Assembly: GCF_009733815.1 (NCBI RefSeq)
Contig: NZ_WNXY01000004.1
Coordinates: 310,001 to 374,000 of the forward strand
Length of the DNA stretch: 64,000 bases
Reading direction: 5' to 3'
Source of the DNA: Pseudactinotalea suaedae
Lineage (GTDB): Bacteria; Actinomycetota; Actinomycetes; Actinomycetales; Beutenbergiaceae
The position numbers and the translations under genes are program-made. The notes beneath the pieces were generated by a model. It worked only from the letters and a program-made list of their open reading frames with translations, did no database searches and was not told where the DNA came from. The first letter of the stretch is position 1; the number at the start of each line of letters is the position of its first letter. Below are positions 43,109-52,046 of the stretch, one piece after another.

Positions 43109-44419
43109 TCAGTCGGTCGGCTGGTGCCGGCCGGCGAAGATCGCAGCGCACTCGCGCTGCAGGGTGATGTCGGACCACATCGAGTGATGCGGTGCCGCGT
43201 TGGAGCACACGACCGCTCCCCAGGCGTCGCGCTCGGCAGCCTCGCGGACGGCGAGCCGGCACAGCTCGGCGCCGACCGGACCCTCCTCGAAACGGCCATG
43301 GCGAGGGGTGTAGCCGACGTACCCCTCGCCGAGGATCAGCGGGATGTCGCGGGCGGCGGCGGCGTCCGCGGCCACCGCCAGCCAGGTGACCAGCCGGTCG
43401 GTCATGGTGCGCCGGTGCTCGCCCCACCGGTCGTACAGCCACCGGTCGAACGCGGCCGGGTCGCACCAGTCGTGCACGTACATCTCGGGCTCGCACACGA
43501 TCGTGGCCCTCAGCTTCCACGCCTTCTCGGGCCCGAGCTGCCAGTCCGCCAGGTCCGGTGCGTCCGGCTGCAGCAGCTCGCGGGCCTTGCCGTTGTCGAA
43601 GTCGGCGGTCGGTCCGCGCATCCCGTAGGTCGCGATGAGCTCGTGGAGGACGCCGTACACGTAGGGGTGGACCACGAGCGCGTCGAGGTCGCGCGGGAGC
43701 GTGCTCATGTGCGCGAACGGCACCCCGGCGTAGTTGACGGTGACCGGGCGATCGGGGTGGCGCTCCCGGAACCGGGCGATGCCCGCCTCCAGGCGCGGGG
43801 TCAGGGCGGGCACGGACTCCTCACCGCGTGCGGTCCCGAGGCCCTCGATGAGGTGCCCGACCTGCACCTCGTTGTGGAGCTCGGTGAGCAGCAGTCGATG
43901 CCCGAGGCCCTCGGCGTCGAGCAGGTCGACGAGGTCGGCGTGCGCCTCGGCGAGCACCACCGCCCGCTGGTCGGGCTCGACCGCGTGCAGCGCCTCGTAC
44001 CAGGCGGGGTCGGAGGCGAACGCCGGGGTCTGCTGGTACTCCCACGAGGAGGCGATCACGAACAGGTCGTGCCGATCGGCCGCGCGGAACAGCTCGAGCA
44101 GCTGCGCGCGCACGTCCACCACGGTCACCTGCGGCACGTCGTACCACCGCACGCCCTGCCAGTACCGGTCCCCCACCGCGGTGCCGTGGCCCATCGGCTC
44201 GAACTCGATCGCCGAGGCATCGAGCCCGGACCGGAACAACAGGAACGGCGCCGCGCAGATCCGGATGGTGTTGTAGCCGCGCTCGCGCGCCTGGGCGCAC
44301 GCGGCGTCCAGGTCCTCGAACGGCTCGCCCGGCCCGGTGCGGGTGAACCAGGTGAAGTCCCACAAGGTGATGACCAGCCGGTGGGGTGCACCCGGGCGCA
44401 GGCGGGGATCGATGGTCAT
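43109..44419 (-). CDS. Cellulase-like TIM-barrel glycoside hydrolase
   Basis: A 436-aa GH5/GH39-like barrel protein of the cellulase-like (PF12876-type) group. Candidate catalytic glutamates are in LLLTELHNEVQVG and IPLILGEGYVGYTP. Other landmarks are LVITLWDFTWFTRTG at the N-terminus, FVIASSWEYQQTPAF and VVCSNAAPHHSMWSD. There is no signal peptide. It overlaps the DUF5107 gene by 4 nt. Its substrate specificity is uncharacterised as far as I can tell; it likely works on the imported oligosaccharide together with the GH36 enzyme. Confidence 0.8.
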   Translation of the reverse strand: MTIDPRLRPGAPHRLVITLWDFTWFTRTGPGEPFEDLDAACAQARERGYNTIRICAAPFLLFRSGLDASAIEFEPMGHGTAVGDRYWQGVRWYDVPQVTVVDVRAQLLELFRAADRHDLFVIASSWEYQQTPAFASDPAWYEALHAVEPDQRAVVLAEAHADLVDLLDAEGLGHRLLLTELHNEVQVGHLIEGLGTARGEESVPALTPRLEAGIARFRERHPDRPVTVNYAGVPFAHMSTLPRDLDALVVHPYVYGVLHELIATYGMRGPTADFDNGKARELLQPDAPDLADWQLGPEKAWKLRATIVCEPEMYVHDWCDPAAFDRWLYDRWGEHRRTMTDRLVTWLAVAADAAAARDIPLILGEGYVGYTPRHGRFEEGPVGAELCRLAVREAAERDAWGAVVCSNAAPHHSMWSDITLQRECAAIFAGRHQPTD

Positions 44420-47400
44420 GAGGTCGCCTCCTCGACTCGGACGGACAGGCTTCGTGCGCTCGTGCGCAGGATGTGGCGCAGGTCGGCTGCGTGCCGCTCG
44501 GCGAGCAGATCGGCGCGCGACAGCAGCGCCGAGGCCGTGTCGACGTCGCCCGCCAGCAGCGCCAGCTGGGCGTCGAACACGGCCACCCGGCGGTCCCGGC
44601 CGGCCACCGGGTCACCGGCGAACAGCAGCAGGTCGGGCAGCGAGGTCGCGAAGTAGTCCACGCTCGGCGCGGTGGCGGCGTAGCTGTCGCGGAACTCGCT
44701 CAGCGCTGCCGTCAGCGCTCGCGCGCCCGTCTCGTCGCCGATCCGCCGCAGTGCCAGCACCGACCAGAACGTGGTCTCGCTGTGCTCGGCCGTGCTCATG
44801 CCGAGGAAGTCCCCGCGCTGCGCGGCGGCCTCCGCCCACGCGCGTGCGGCCCCCTGGTCGTCTCCCGCGGCGGCGAGCGCATCCCCGAGCTGGAGCAGCA
44901 GCGCGGCGGTGCTCGCGAGCGGGTGCCGGGCCTCGCCGAGGTGGGGCGCCGGGGTCAGCGCCGTCTGCAGGTGCTCGACCGCGCTCCTCGGCTCCCCCGC
45001 TCCCGCTGCGTCGTGCGCGAGCTGGGCGAAGGCCCGTTCCCAGGCCTGCAGCACCTGCCCCTCGCCACCCTCCCAGGGCTGGAAGTGCCGGGACCGCAGC
45101 GTGGGCAGCGCGTGCGCGGCCCGACCGTCGCTGATCAGCAGGTGCAGGTACTCGACCGTGAGGTCGTGGCGCTGCACCACGAGGTCGGCCCGTGCCTCCA
45201 GCCGCGCGAGCCGTTGCGCGGGCGACTCCTCCAGCAGCGCCGCGAGCTGGTCGCGCTCGTACAGGAGGCGTGCGTCGTCCGGCCTGGCTGCGATCGCGGT
45301 CTCGTAGTGCTCGACGGCGCCCGCCGGGTCGCCCTGGACGTTCGCGGTGGCGAGCCCGAGGTTGCGCTGGACGACGGCGTCGCTCGCGTCGATCCGCGCG
45401 CTCTCCTCCCAGAGCCGCGCCGCCTCCTCGTGCCTGCCGACGGCGTAGCTCCAGTGCCCCAGCAGGGCTCGGGCCCGGGCGTCGGCCGGGTCGGCACCGA
45501 TCGCGCGCGTCAGCGCGGCGGCATCGGCGAGGCGTGCCGGGTAGCAGCCCGTCGCCTCGAGCAGCTGGGCGCGCGAACGCTCGGCGGCGGCCTCGTCCGT
45601 GCGGCCCATCCGCTGCAGGATGTCCCCGCGGTGGTAGGCGACCAGCGGCGCGGCTGCGGTCTGGCCGAGCGCACGGCCGCCCTCGCGCTCGTCTGCGAGG
45701 TCGAGGCAGCGCAGGGCCGTCTCGCTCTCCCCCACCTCCGCGAGCTCGATCGCGACATCGAGGCAGATCTGGGCGTCCGCGCTCGGGTCCTGGTTCGCCA
45801 GCACCGCGAGCGCCGCGTCCAGCCGGTCGAGCGTGCGGGCCGCCTCGAGCAGCCGTTCCGCAGTCTCGACCTCGCCCAGACGCCGGTGCGCGATGACCTG
45901 GAGCGCGCGCGCCTGCAGGTGCTCGGGCTCGCAGCGCAGCACGTCCTCGAGCCGGTGCAGCGCGTCGGCGTGGCGACCGTTGCGGGCGTCGATGCGGGCC
46001 ATCCGGTAGCCCGCGGGTGCGCGCCAGAGGCGCATCCACATGGCACGACCGAACAGGTCGTAGGCGCCGGCGTCGTCGCCGAGCGCCTCTTGCACGAGCC
46101 CGTGCAGGTAGAGCACCCGGGTGTCGCGCGGGTTGGCGTGGCGCCGGGTCAGGCGAGCGGTCGCCCGCCTCAGCAGCTCCTCGGCCTGCTGGTGGTCACC
46201 GGCAGCGTACGAACGCTGGGCGAGCCCCGCGAGGCTGTTGACGTGCTCGGGGTCGCGCCGCAGCGCCTCCCGCCAGTACGGCTCGGGCGAGCGGGTGGCG
46301 TGCCGGTACAGCTCCAGGTGGGTGGCGATCGTCGCCAGCTCCTCCACGTCGTCGACCTCGTCGGGCAGCGGTGGCTCCTGCGCCGGCGCCGGGTCCGGTC
46401 CGGCGACCGCCTCCGGCGGCTCGGTCCAGGTCACCAGCGTGCGACCGTCGTGGCTGACCCGGACGGTCAGCGGTCCCGCGTCGGAGGGGACGGCGTGATC
46501 GGCGCGATAGGGCTCCCCCGGATCGAGGTGGGCGGTGTCCTCGACGAGGCTGACGCCGTCGGCCATCACCTCGATCCGGACGCCCGCCAACGACCTGGTG
46601 ACGACGACACCCACCGAGGCGACGCCGTCGAGGTGGCGCAGCGAGACCGCGGCGTCCGGCGTGGCGCGATCGACCGGTCCCAGCGCCCGGATGGGGTACC
46701 ACCGCTGCGTGAAGACCTTGGTCTCGCCGGGCGCCAGGTAGGCGAAGTCGGGCTGGTTGTCGGTGAAGACGCCGGCCATCAGCTCGATGTAGTGGGCGCC
46801 GTCGTCGGACAGGTTGGCGTCCCAGGCGTGGCCGAAGGGCGCGTTCCCCCAGCTCCACTGCTTCTTCCCGACGGCGATCTGGTGGTCGGCCACGTGCACC
46901 AGCCCCACACCGGTGGCGTGGTCGTAGCCACCGAAGAAGTCCTCGCGGGAACCGAGCGCCATGTAGGAGGTGGGGACCGGGATGTTGCGGTACCAGTCGA
47001 GGCGGTCGCCGGGGACCTCGGTGCCGTCGGCGGCGCGGGCGACGTCGTGGGCGCGTGCCGGGTAGTCGATGCCGTAGTAGCTGCGATCGGCCGCGGGGAA
47101 GGCGGTGACGGCACGGCGCGCGTGGTCGGCGACGTGCGTCACGTCGTGGGGGAAGAAGGACTGGTAGTGCTCGTCCACGCGGGCGGCGACGTTCGCCCAC
47201 CAGAGGAAGGTCCTGGTGAGCTCGGTGCGGTTGTACAGGCGCACCGGCAGCTCGATCACGCTGGAGTCCGGGCGGAGGCGGAACCCGTGCATGCCCTTCA
47301 TGCGGTCGAAGGGGTCGTGGTCGGAGCACCAGACGGTCACCGATCCGTCGGCGGCAGTCTCGGTGCGGACGTCGGTGGGCAGGAACGTGGCGGGCCGGTG

Positions 47401-47817
47401 GTGCTGCGGCCAGTTGAGCTCGATGCCGCCGGCGATCCACGGACCCGCGAGGCCGACGAGGGCCGGCTTGATGACCGGGTTGGCGTAGACGAGGTCGACG
47501 CCCGAGGTCAGGTCGCGGGCTACATGCAGGCGGCCGCCCAGCTCGGGCAGCACCACCAGCCGGAGCCACCGATTCTCCAGGTGCACCGCACGCCAGGTGC
47601 GGGGCGTGGCCTCAGTGGCGATCTGGTGGTGGAACGGGAGCGGGTAGACGCGGCCGGAGGACCCTTGGTAGACGCGGCGGTCGAGATAGGCCGGGTAGGC
47701 CTCGGGGGGCAGCGGCTCGTAGGTGGGAAGCGTCAGCGGCTCCTCCCAGATCGCGGCGGCACGGTCGGCCAGATGGGCCGGCCGGGGCGGCAGCGTGAGG
47801 GACTCGACGTCGAGCAT
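44416..47817 (-). CDS. DUF5107 plus TPR-repeat protein, first gene of the sugar operon
   Basis: 1133 aa. The N-terminal part (about 1-480) is a DUF5107-type beta-rich carbohydrate-active-like domain: LENRWLRLVVLPELGGRLHV, AGGIELNWPQHHRP, YNRTELTRTFLWWANVAA and KKQWSWGNAPFGHAWD. The rest is a long array of tetratricopeptide repeats, ending in a helical tail. I chose the ATG at 47817, which has TACCGT 6 nt before it. It starts the run of seven overlapping or near-overlapping genes. The mutarotase-like N-domain suggests it binds or acts on the imported sugar; the TPR array suggests protein contacts. No activity can be assigned. Confidence 0.87.
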   Translation of the reverse strand: MLDVESLTLPPRPAHLADRAAAIWEEPLTLPTYEPLPPEAYPAYLDRRVYQGSSGRVYPLPFHHQIATEATPRTWRAVHLENRWLRLVVLPELGGRLHVARDLTSGVDLVYANPVIKPALVGLAGPWIAGGIELNWPQHHRPATFLPTDVRTETAADGSVTVWCSDHDPFDRMKGMHGFRLRPDSSVIELPVRLYNRTELTRTFLWWANVAARVDEHYQSFFPHDVTHVADHARRAVTAFPAADRSYYGIDYPARAHDVARAADGTEVPGDRLDWYRNIPVPTSYMALGSREDFFGGYDHATGVGLVHVADHQIAVGKKQWSWGNAPFGHAWDANLSDDGAHYIELMAGVFTDNQPDFAYLAPGETKVFTQRWYPIRALGPVDRATPDAAVSLRHLDGVASVGVVVTRSLAGVRIEVMADGVSLVEDTAHLDPGEPYRADHAVPSDAGPLTVRVSHDGRTLVTWTEPPEAVAGPDPAPAQEPPLPDEVDDVEELATIATHLELYRHATRSPEPYWREALRRDPEHVNSLAGLAQRSYAAGDHQQAEELLRRATARLTRRHANPRDTRVLYLHGLVQEALGDDAGAYDLFGRAMWMRLWRAPAGYRMARIDARNGRHADALHRLEDVLRCEPEHLQARALQVIAHRRLGEVETAERLLEAARTLDRLDAALAVLANQDPSADAQICLDVAIELAEVGESETALRCLDLADEREGGRALGQTAAAPLVAYHRGDILQRMGRTDEAAAERSRAQLLEATGCYPARLADAAALTRAIGADPADARARALLGHWSYAVGRHEEAARLWEESARIDASDAVVQRNLGLATANVQGDPAGAVEHYETAIAARPDDARLLYERDQLAALLEESPAQRLARLEARADLVVQRHDLTVEYLHLLISDGRAAHALPTLRSRHFQPWEGGEGQVLQAWERAFAQLAHDAAGAGEPRSAVEHLQTALTPAPHLGEARHPLASTAALLLQLGDALAAAGDDQGAARAWAEAAAQRGDFLGMSTAEHSETTFWSVLALRRIGDETGARALTAALSEFRDSYAATAPSVDYFATSLPDLLLFAGDPVAGRDRRVAVFDAQLALLAGDVDTASALLSRADLLAERHAADLRHILRTSARSLSVRVEEATS

Positions 47818-47823
47818 GCGGCC

Positions 47824-47829
47824 ACGGTA
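47824..47829 (-). promoter_or_regulatory. Putative -10 box of the sugar operon
   Basis: TACCGT on the minus strand, 6 nt before the ATG at 47817; leaderless arrangement. Confidence 0.45.
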
Positions 47830-47856
47830 GGCGGGGCAGCGGGCGCCGAGAATGCA

Positions 47857-47871
47857 GAGATCGACGATCTC
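47857..47871. promoter_or_regulatory. Palindrome between sugar operon and AraC gene
   Basis: GAGATCGACGATCTC is a perfect inverted repeat (7+1+7) in the 117-nt divergent gap. It is placed to control the operon, the AraC gene, or both. Confidence 0.4.
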
Positions 47872-47921
47872 GCCTGGACGATCCGATGATCCTGGCTCCG
47901 GCGCAGCGGACGCAGGGCCGG

Positions 47922-47927
47922 TAGTGT
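47922..47927 (+). promoter_or_regulatory. Putative -10 box of AraC-type regulator gene
   Basis: TAGTGT, 7 nt before the GTG at 47935, with no SD sequence. Confidence 0.4.
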
Positions 47928-47934
47928 CGAGCTC

Positions 47935-48804
47935 GTGCGGATCCGTGAGGGGTTCCCGGGACAGCGGCTGCGGGTGCTGCCGCCGGACGTGGTCAGGACG
48001 GCGTCCGGCACCGGCCTGACCCGGCACCTGCTCGTCACCGACGCCGGCTACTACCCGAATGCCCTGCACCACGGCGCCACCCGCAGCCATGGCGCGTGGG
48101 GAACGATCGTGATCGTGGTGCTGTCGGGCCGGGGAGCGTGCCGCACGGGCGAGGAGGTGCGCGACGTCGGTCCCGCCCAGGCGCTGCTGATCCCGGCCAG
48201 GTCACCGCACCGGTACTGGTCCGACGACCACGACCCATGGACGATCGCATGGATGCACGTGCGTGGTCAGATCCTGCCGGACGTCGAGCGGGCGGTCGCG
48301 CCGGACGGGCTCGCTGCCGTGGTGGACCTCCACGAGCCCCTGCACGTGGTGGGTGAGCTGGAGCGCGCGCTGGCGGCGATGGAGCAGGACGAGACGATGC
48401 CCAGCCTGCTGCGCGCGGCGGGCGCGGGATGGTCGGTGCTGGCGCAGGTGGTCGCCGACGCTGCGGCCGGCAGCCAGACCCGGACCGAGCCGGTACGGGC
48501 GGCGCAGACCTATCTGCGCGAGCACTTGGACGCGCCGGTCCGGGTGGGCGAGCTGGCCACGCGCGTGGGTCTGAGCACCTCGCACTTCGCGGCGCTGTTC
48601 CGGCGCGCCACCGGTGGCGGGGTGGTCGAGTACGTGAAGCGGCTACGGATCGCGCGGGCGTCCGAGCTCCTCGTCACCACGCCGATGTCGGTGGCCGAGG
48701 TGGCCCGCGCGGTCGGCTACGACGACCCCTTCTACTTCGCCCGGCAGTTCCGCCGGGTCCATGACTGCAGTCCCACGCAGTTCCGCGCGCGCGCCAACTC
48801 CTGA
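47935..48804 (+). CDS. AraC-family regulator of the sugar operon
   Basis: 289 aa. The N-terminal cupin-like sugar-sensing domain shows HGATRSHGAWGTIVIVVLSG and ALLIPARSPHRYWSDD. The C-terminal two-HTH AraC domain (about 190-285) has VRVGELATRVGLSTSHFAAL and VAEVARAVGYDDPFYFARQF. It is divergent from the GH36 operon, so it is probably its activator with the transported sugar as inducer. The start is a GTG. Confidence 0.92.
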   Translation: MRIREGFPGQRLRVLPPDVVRTASGTGLTRHLLVTDAGYYPNALHHGATRSHGAWGTIVIVVLSGRGACRTGEEVRDVGPAQALLIPARSPHRYWSDDHDPWTIAWMHVRGQILPDVERAVAPDGLAAVVDLHEPLHVVGELERALAAMEQDETMPSLLRAAGAGWSVLAQVVADAAAGSQTRTEPVRAAQTYLREHLDAPVRVGELATRVGLSTSHFAALFRRATGGGVVEYVKRLRIARASELLVTTPMSVAEVARAVGYDDPFYFARQFRRVHDCSPTQFRARANS

Positions 48805-48805
48805 C

Positions 48806-48844
48806 GGGGTGGCCTCTCGGCAGGGCAGGCCGGGAGGCCACCCC
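48806..48844. terminator. Bidirectional terminator hairpin
   Basis: Outer stem GGGGTGGCCTC/GAGGCCACCCC (11 bp), one mismatch, then inner CGGC/GCCG with a 7-nt loop. It fills the gap between the AraC stop and the stop of the convergent NmrA-like gene. No T-run is needed on either strand in such GC-rich genomes. Confidence 0.7.
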
Positions 48845-48847
48845 GCG

Positions 48848-49717
48848 TCACGCCGCCGTGACCTGCGCGGCCAGGACGCGGTGGAGCGTGTCCCGGAGCG
48901 GCGTGGTCCCGTGCACGGTGCGATCGCCCTGCGGCTGGAGCAGGCCGCGGGCCTCCGCCTCGTAGAGCGCGGCGAACTCGCGGGCGAGGGCGTCGGGAAG
49001 ACCGGCGTCGAGCATGCTGGGAACCCACGCCTCCCGCGGGATCGTGACGAGCTGCAGCGGCCGGCCCAGGGCCTCGGCGAGCAGATCGGCGACCTCGCGC
49101 TCGGTGCTGGTGGGGCCGAGCACGTCGATCACCTCGCTGCTCGCGGGCGGAGCGAGCAGAGACCGGGCCACGACCTCGCCGATGTCGTGGGTCGCGACCA
49201 TCGGGGTGGGGACGTCGGCGGACTCGCCGAACACGGGGTAGATGCCGGCGCCGAGCACCGCGCCCAGCACGGTCTCGACCTTCTCCTGGAAGTGGCAGCA
49301 GCGCAGCACGGTGACCACGGCGCCGCCGGCTCCCAGCCCGGTCTCGAGGTGGTGCAGCCACCGGATCGGCCCGGTGCCCTCGGCGAGCTCGGCGCCGAGC
49401 GAGGACAGCGCGACCACGTGCGGGACGCCCGCGGCGGCGACCGCCTCGCTGATCGAGCCGGCCATGCGGCGGTGCTCGGCGTCGCCGCCGGTGGGGAGCG
49501 TCGGGAGCAGGACGAACGCGCCGTCGCTGCCGCGCAGCAACTCTGCCAGCGCCACCGGGTCGTCCAGGTCGGCGACCGCGACCTCCGCGCCCCGGTCCGC
49601 CCAGGGCGCACCCTTCTCGGCCGACCGGACGACGACGCGCACCGGCGCGCCCCGCTCCAGCAGCGCCCTCGCGGCCGCCCCTCCGACGTGTCCGGTGACC
49701 CCGGTGATCGTGTACAT
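48848..49717 (-). CDS. NmrA-like NAD(P)-binding protein
   Basis: A 289-aa atypical short-chain dehydrogenase. The dinucleotide loop is intact here: ITGVTGHVGGAAARALLERG. VVVRSAEKG, DGAFVLLPTLP and HVVALSSLGAELAEG follow the QOR2/NmrA pattern. It may be a quinone reductase or redox sensor. It is divergent from an AraC-type gene that probably controls it. It is a paralogue of the NmrA-like protein at 31021, which has a damaged loop. Confidence 0.88.
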   Translation of the reverse strand: MYTITGVTGHVGGAAARALLERGAPVRVVVRSAEKGAPWADRGAEVAVADLDDPVALAELLRGSDGAFVLLPTLPTGGDAEHRRMAGSISEAVAAAGVPHVVALSSLGAELAEGTGPIRWLHHLETGLGAGGAVVTVLRCCHFQEKVETVLGAVLGAGIYPVFGESADVPTPMVATHDIGEVVARSLLAPPASSEVIDVLGPTSTEREVADLLAEALGRPLQLVTIPREAWVPSMLDAGLPDALAREFAALYEAEARGLLQPQGDRTVHGTTPLRDTLHRVLAAQVTAA

Positions 49718-49777
49718 CGCTCTGCCTCTCGTTGATCGGTGTGTCGAGCACCAGTCAAGGCGAGGACCGTGAGCGGA

Positions 49778-49811
49778 TCCATATCTGATCGCGGCATTTC
49801 CATGTCTGTCC
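49778..49811. promoter_or_regulatory. Direct repeats, candidate AraC operator
   Basis: TCCATATCTGATC (49778-49790) and TCCATGTCTGTCC (49799-49811) are direct repeats 21 bp apart, the geometry of AraC-family half-sites. They sit in the gap between the NmrA-like gene and the AraC gene, just upstream of the latter's -10 box. Confidence 0.5.
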
Positions 49812-49814
49812 GTC

Positions 49815-49820
49815 TAGGCT
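49815..49820 (+). promoter_or_regulatory. Putative -10 box of second AraC gene
   Basis: TAGGCT, 6 nt before the ATG at 49827; leaderless arrangement. Confidence 0.45.
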
Positions 49821-49826
49821 TCACGC

Positions 49827-50789
49827 ATGGACCCGTTGACCGACCTGCTCGACGGGGTGCGGGCGCGCACCGCCACGTTCTGCCAGGCGATCCTGACCCC
49901 GCCGTGGGCACTGCGGATCGAGGACGGCGCCGCGCTCGCGTTCGCGACCGTGCTGCGCGGTCACGCCTGGATCGTGCCGGACCACGGCGATCCGGTCCCG
50001 ATGCACCTGGGGGACGTCGCCGTCGTCAAGGGCCCCGGGCCCTACACGGTGGCGGATCACCCCGAGACGGTGCCGGACGTCGTCGTCGGCCCTGGCAACC
50101 GGCTGTCCGCACCGGACGGCACCGACCTCACCGAGCGGCTGCGGCTGGGCCCACGCACGAACGGATGGAGCCGGGAGGGCAGCGCGATCGTGGCGAGCGG
50201 CACCTACCAGGTGACCAGCGATGTCACCGGGCGGCTGCTGGACGCGCTCCCCGAGGTCGTGCTGGTGCCGGCCGCACAGGCGCAGGACCCGGTGATGCGG
50301 CTGCTGGCCGAGGAGGTGGGCCGCGACAGCCCGGGGCAGCAGGTGGTGCTCGATCGGCTGCTGGACATCGCGCTCGTGGCGACGCTGCGGGCGTGGTTCG
50401 AGCAGACCGAGGCGGCCACGCCCGGCTGGTACGGGGCGCACACCGACCCGGTGGCGGGGCCCGCGCTACGGGCGTTCCACGACGACCCGGCGCGGCCGTG
50501 GACCATCGGCGAGCTGGCGGCCTCGCTGGGATGCTCACGTGCGGCGCTCGCGCGCCGGTTCGCCGCGGCGGTCGGCGAGCCGCCGATGACCTATCTGACC
50601 GGATGGCGCATCGCGCTGGCAGCCGACCAGCTGCGCACCTCCGACAGGACGATCGAGGCGATCGCGCACCAGGTCGGCTACGCCAACGCGTTCGCGCTCA
50701 GCGTGGCGTTCAAGCGTGTGCGCGGGCTCTCGCCCAAGCAGTACCGGGACGCAGTCAGCGCCGGGGCGATGGCCCCGGCGCTGAGCTGA
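49827..50789 (+). CDS. AraC-family regulator (cupin_6 type)
   Basis: 320 aa. The N-terminal cupin domain (about 10-190) begins LTDLLDGVRARTATFCQAIL and includes MHLGDVAVVKGPGPYTVADH, the type common in AraC proteins that control neighbouring oxidoreductases. The C-terminal HTH pair is WTIGELAASLGCSRAALARRF and IEAIAHQVGYANAFALSVAF. It is divergent from the NmrA-like gene across direct repeats, so that gene is the likely target. Confidence 0.92.
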   Translation: MDPLTDLLDGVRARTATFCQAILTPPWALRIEDGAALAFATVLRGHAWIVPDHGDPVPMHLGDVAVVKGPGPYTVADHPETVPDVVVGPGNRLSAPDGTDLTERLRLGPRTNGWSREGSAIVASGTYQVTSDVTGRLLDALPEVVLVPAAQAQDPVMRLLAEEVGRDSPGQQVVLDRLLDIALVATLRAWFEQTEAATPGWYGAHTDPVAGPALRAFHDDPARPWTIGELAASLGCSRAALARRFAAAVGEPPMTYLTGWRIALAADQLRTSDRTIEAIAHQVGYANAFALSVAFKRVRGLSPKQYRDAVSAGAMAPALS

Positions 50790-50804
50790 CGGTCGAGCTG
50801 GCGG

Positions 50805-51935
50805 TCAGACGAGCCCGCCGCGGAACGAGCTGGCCAGCGGGCAGGTCCAGACGTCGATGTTGCCGCGACCGACCCGGTTGATGAACCGCGCGACCTCGAC
50901 GTAGGAGCGTCCGAGCGAGGTCTCGTGGTAGGTGATGCCCAGCTTCTCGCAGTGCTCGCGCACCATCGGTGCCACGCGTCGCAGGTTGGGACGCGACATC
51001 GACGGGAACAGGTGGTGCTCGATCTGGAAGTTCAGCCCGCCCAGCAGCGTGTCGACCACGCGACCGCCGCTGATGTTGCGGCTCATGAGCACCTGCCGGC
51101 GAAGGAAGTCGATACGGACCTCCTTCGGGACGATGGCCATCCCGATGTGGTTGGGCGCGAACGACATGCCCATGTAGAACCCGAAGACGAGGACCTCGAC
51201 GGCGAGGAAGGCGACGGCGAGCACCGGCGACATCACCACGAACGCGAAGGTGATCAGCGCGGCGTGGCGGATGACGATGAACGCGATCTCGGTCCAGCGC
51301 CGGTCGACCTTCTCCCGTGAGAGCAGGCGCGCGAAGCCGTTGACGTGCAGCTGCAGGCCGGCCAGGAGCAGGATCGGGAAGAACCAGATGCCCTGGTGGC
51401 TGGAGAACCAGCGCCCGAGGGCGGTCTTCCGGGCCTGGACGTCCTCGGGGGTGTAGACCAGCGCGCCGGGCGCGACGTCGGGGTCCCTGCCCGCCTGGTT
51501 CGGGTTGCCGTGGTGCTTGCCGTGCTTGACCTGCCACCAGCCGAGGCCCATGCCCGCGAACAGGTTGACCACCACGAGGGAGGTCCACTCGTTGGCCTTG
51601 GAGGAGGCGAAGATCTGGCGGTGGGCGGCGTCGTGGCCGAGGAAGGCGATCTGGGTCATCACCAGCGCGAGCGCGACGGCGACGCCGAGCTGCCACCAGC
51701 TCTCGCCGAGCTGCACCGAGAACCAGCCGAGCCCGGCGAGCATCAGCGGGAAGGCGACCATCCGCGAGATGTAGTAGCCGTGGGAGCGTGCCATCAGCCC
51801 CTCGGCCTTGACGCGCTTGCTCAGGTCGGTGAAGTCGCTCAGGTGGCGGCTGCTGCGCTCACCCTTGCGGGGAGCGCGCCTGGCGGGCGTCGGAACCTGG
51901 GTCTCGACCGGCGCTTCCAGAACGGTGGCTGTCAT
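50805..51935 (-). CDS. Membrane fatty-acid desaturase
   Basis: A 376-aa di-iron desaturase, acyl-CoA or acyl-lipid type. The three histidine boxes are intact: HDAAH in FLGHDAAHRQIF, HGKHH in VKHGKHHGNPNQ and HH in QIEHHLFPSM. Four membrane helices are arranged in pairs around them. An Arg/Lys-rich N-terminus (about 15-30) precedes the first helix. No ferredoxin or reductase partner gene is adjacent. It stands alone, with its start 111 nt from the next plausible gene. It introduces a double bond to adjust membrane fluidity. Confidence 0.92.
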   Translation of the reverse strand: MTATVLEAPVETQVPTPARRAPRKGERSSRHLSDFTDLSKRVKAEGLMARSHGYYISRMVAFPLMLAGLGWFSVQLGESWWQLGVAVALALVMTQIAFLGHDAAHRQIFASSKANEWTSLVVVNLFAGMGLGWWQVKHGKHHGNPNQAGRDPDVAPGALVYTPEDVQARKTALGRWFSSHQGIWFFPILLLAGLQLHVNGFARLLSREKVDRRWTEIAFIVIRHAALITFAFVVMSPVLAVAFLAVEVLVFGFYMGMSFAPNHIGMAIVPKEVRIDFLRRQVLMSRNISGGRVVDTLLGGLNFQIEHHLFPSMSRPNLRRVAPMVREHCEKLGITYHETSLGRSYVEVARFINRVGRGNIDVWTCPLASSFRGGLV

Positions 51936-52046
51936 AGGTCCATCGTGCGTGGCGGAGCGTGCCGTGTCGTCACCCGCACGGTTCGACCTGATGCCCTACT
52001 CGAGAGTGATGCCCCGGGGCGCCCGGCCCGGCGCTCGCGCCCGCGC

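Noticed and set aside
44473-47889. A very long plus-strand open frame opposite the DUF5107/TPR gene
   Set aside because: The product has no recognisable domain and a composition typical of the antisense of GC-rich genes. The minus-strand gene has clear family motifs, overlapping operon neighbours and a promoter-like start.
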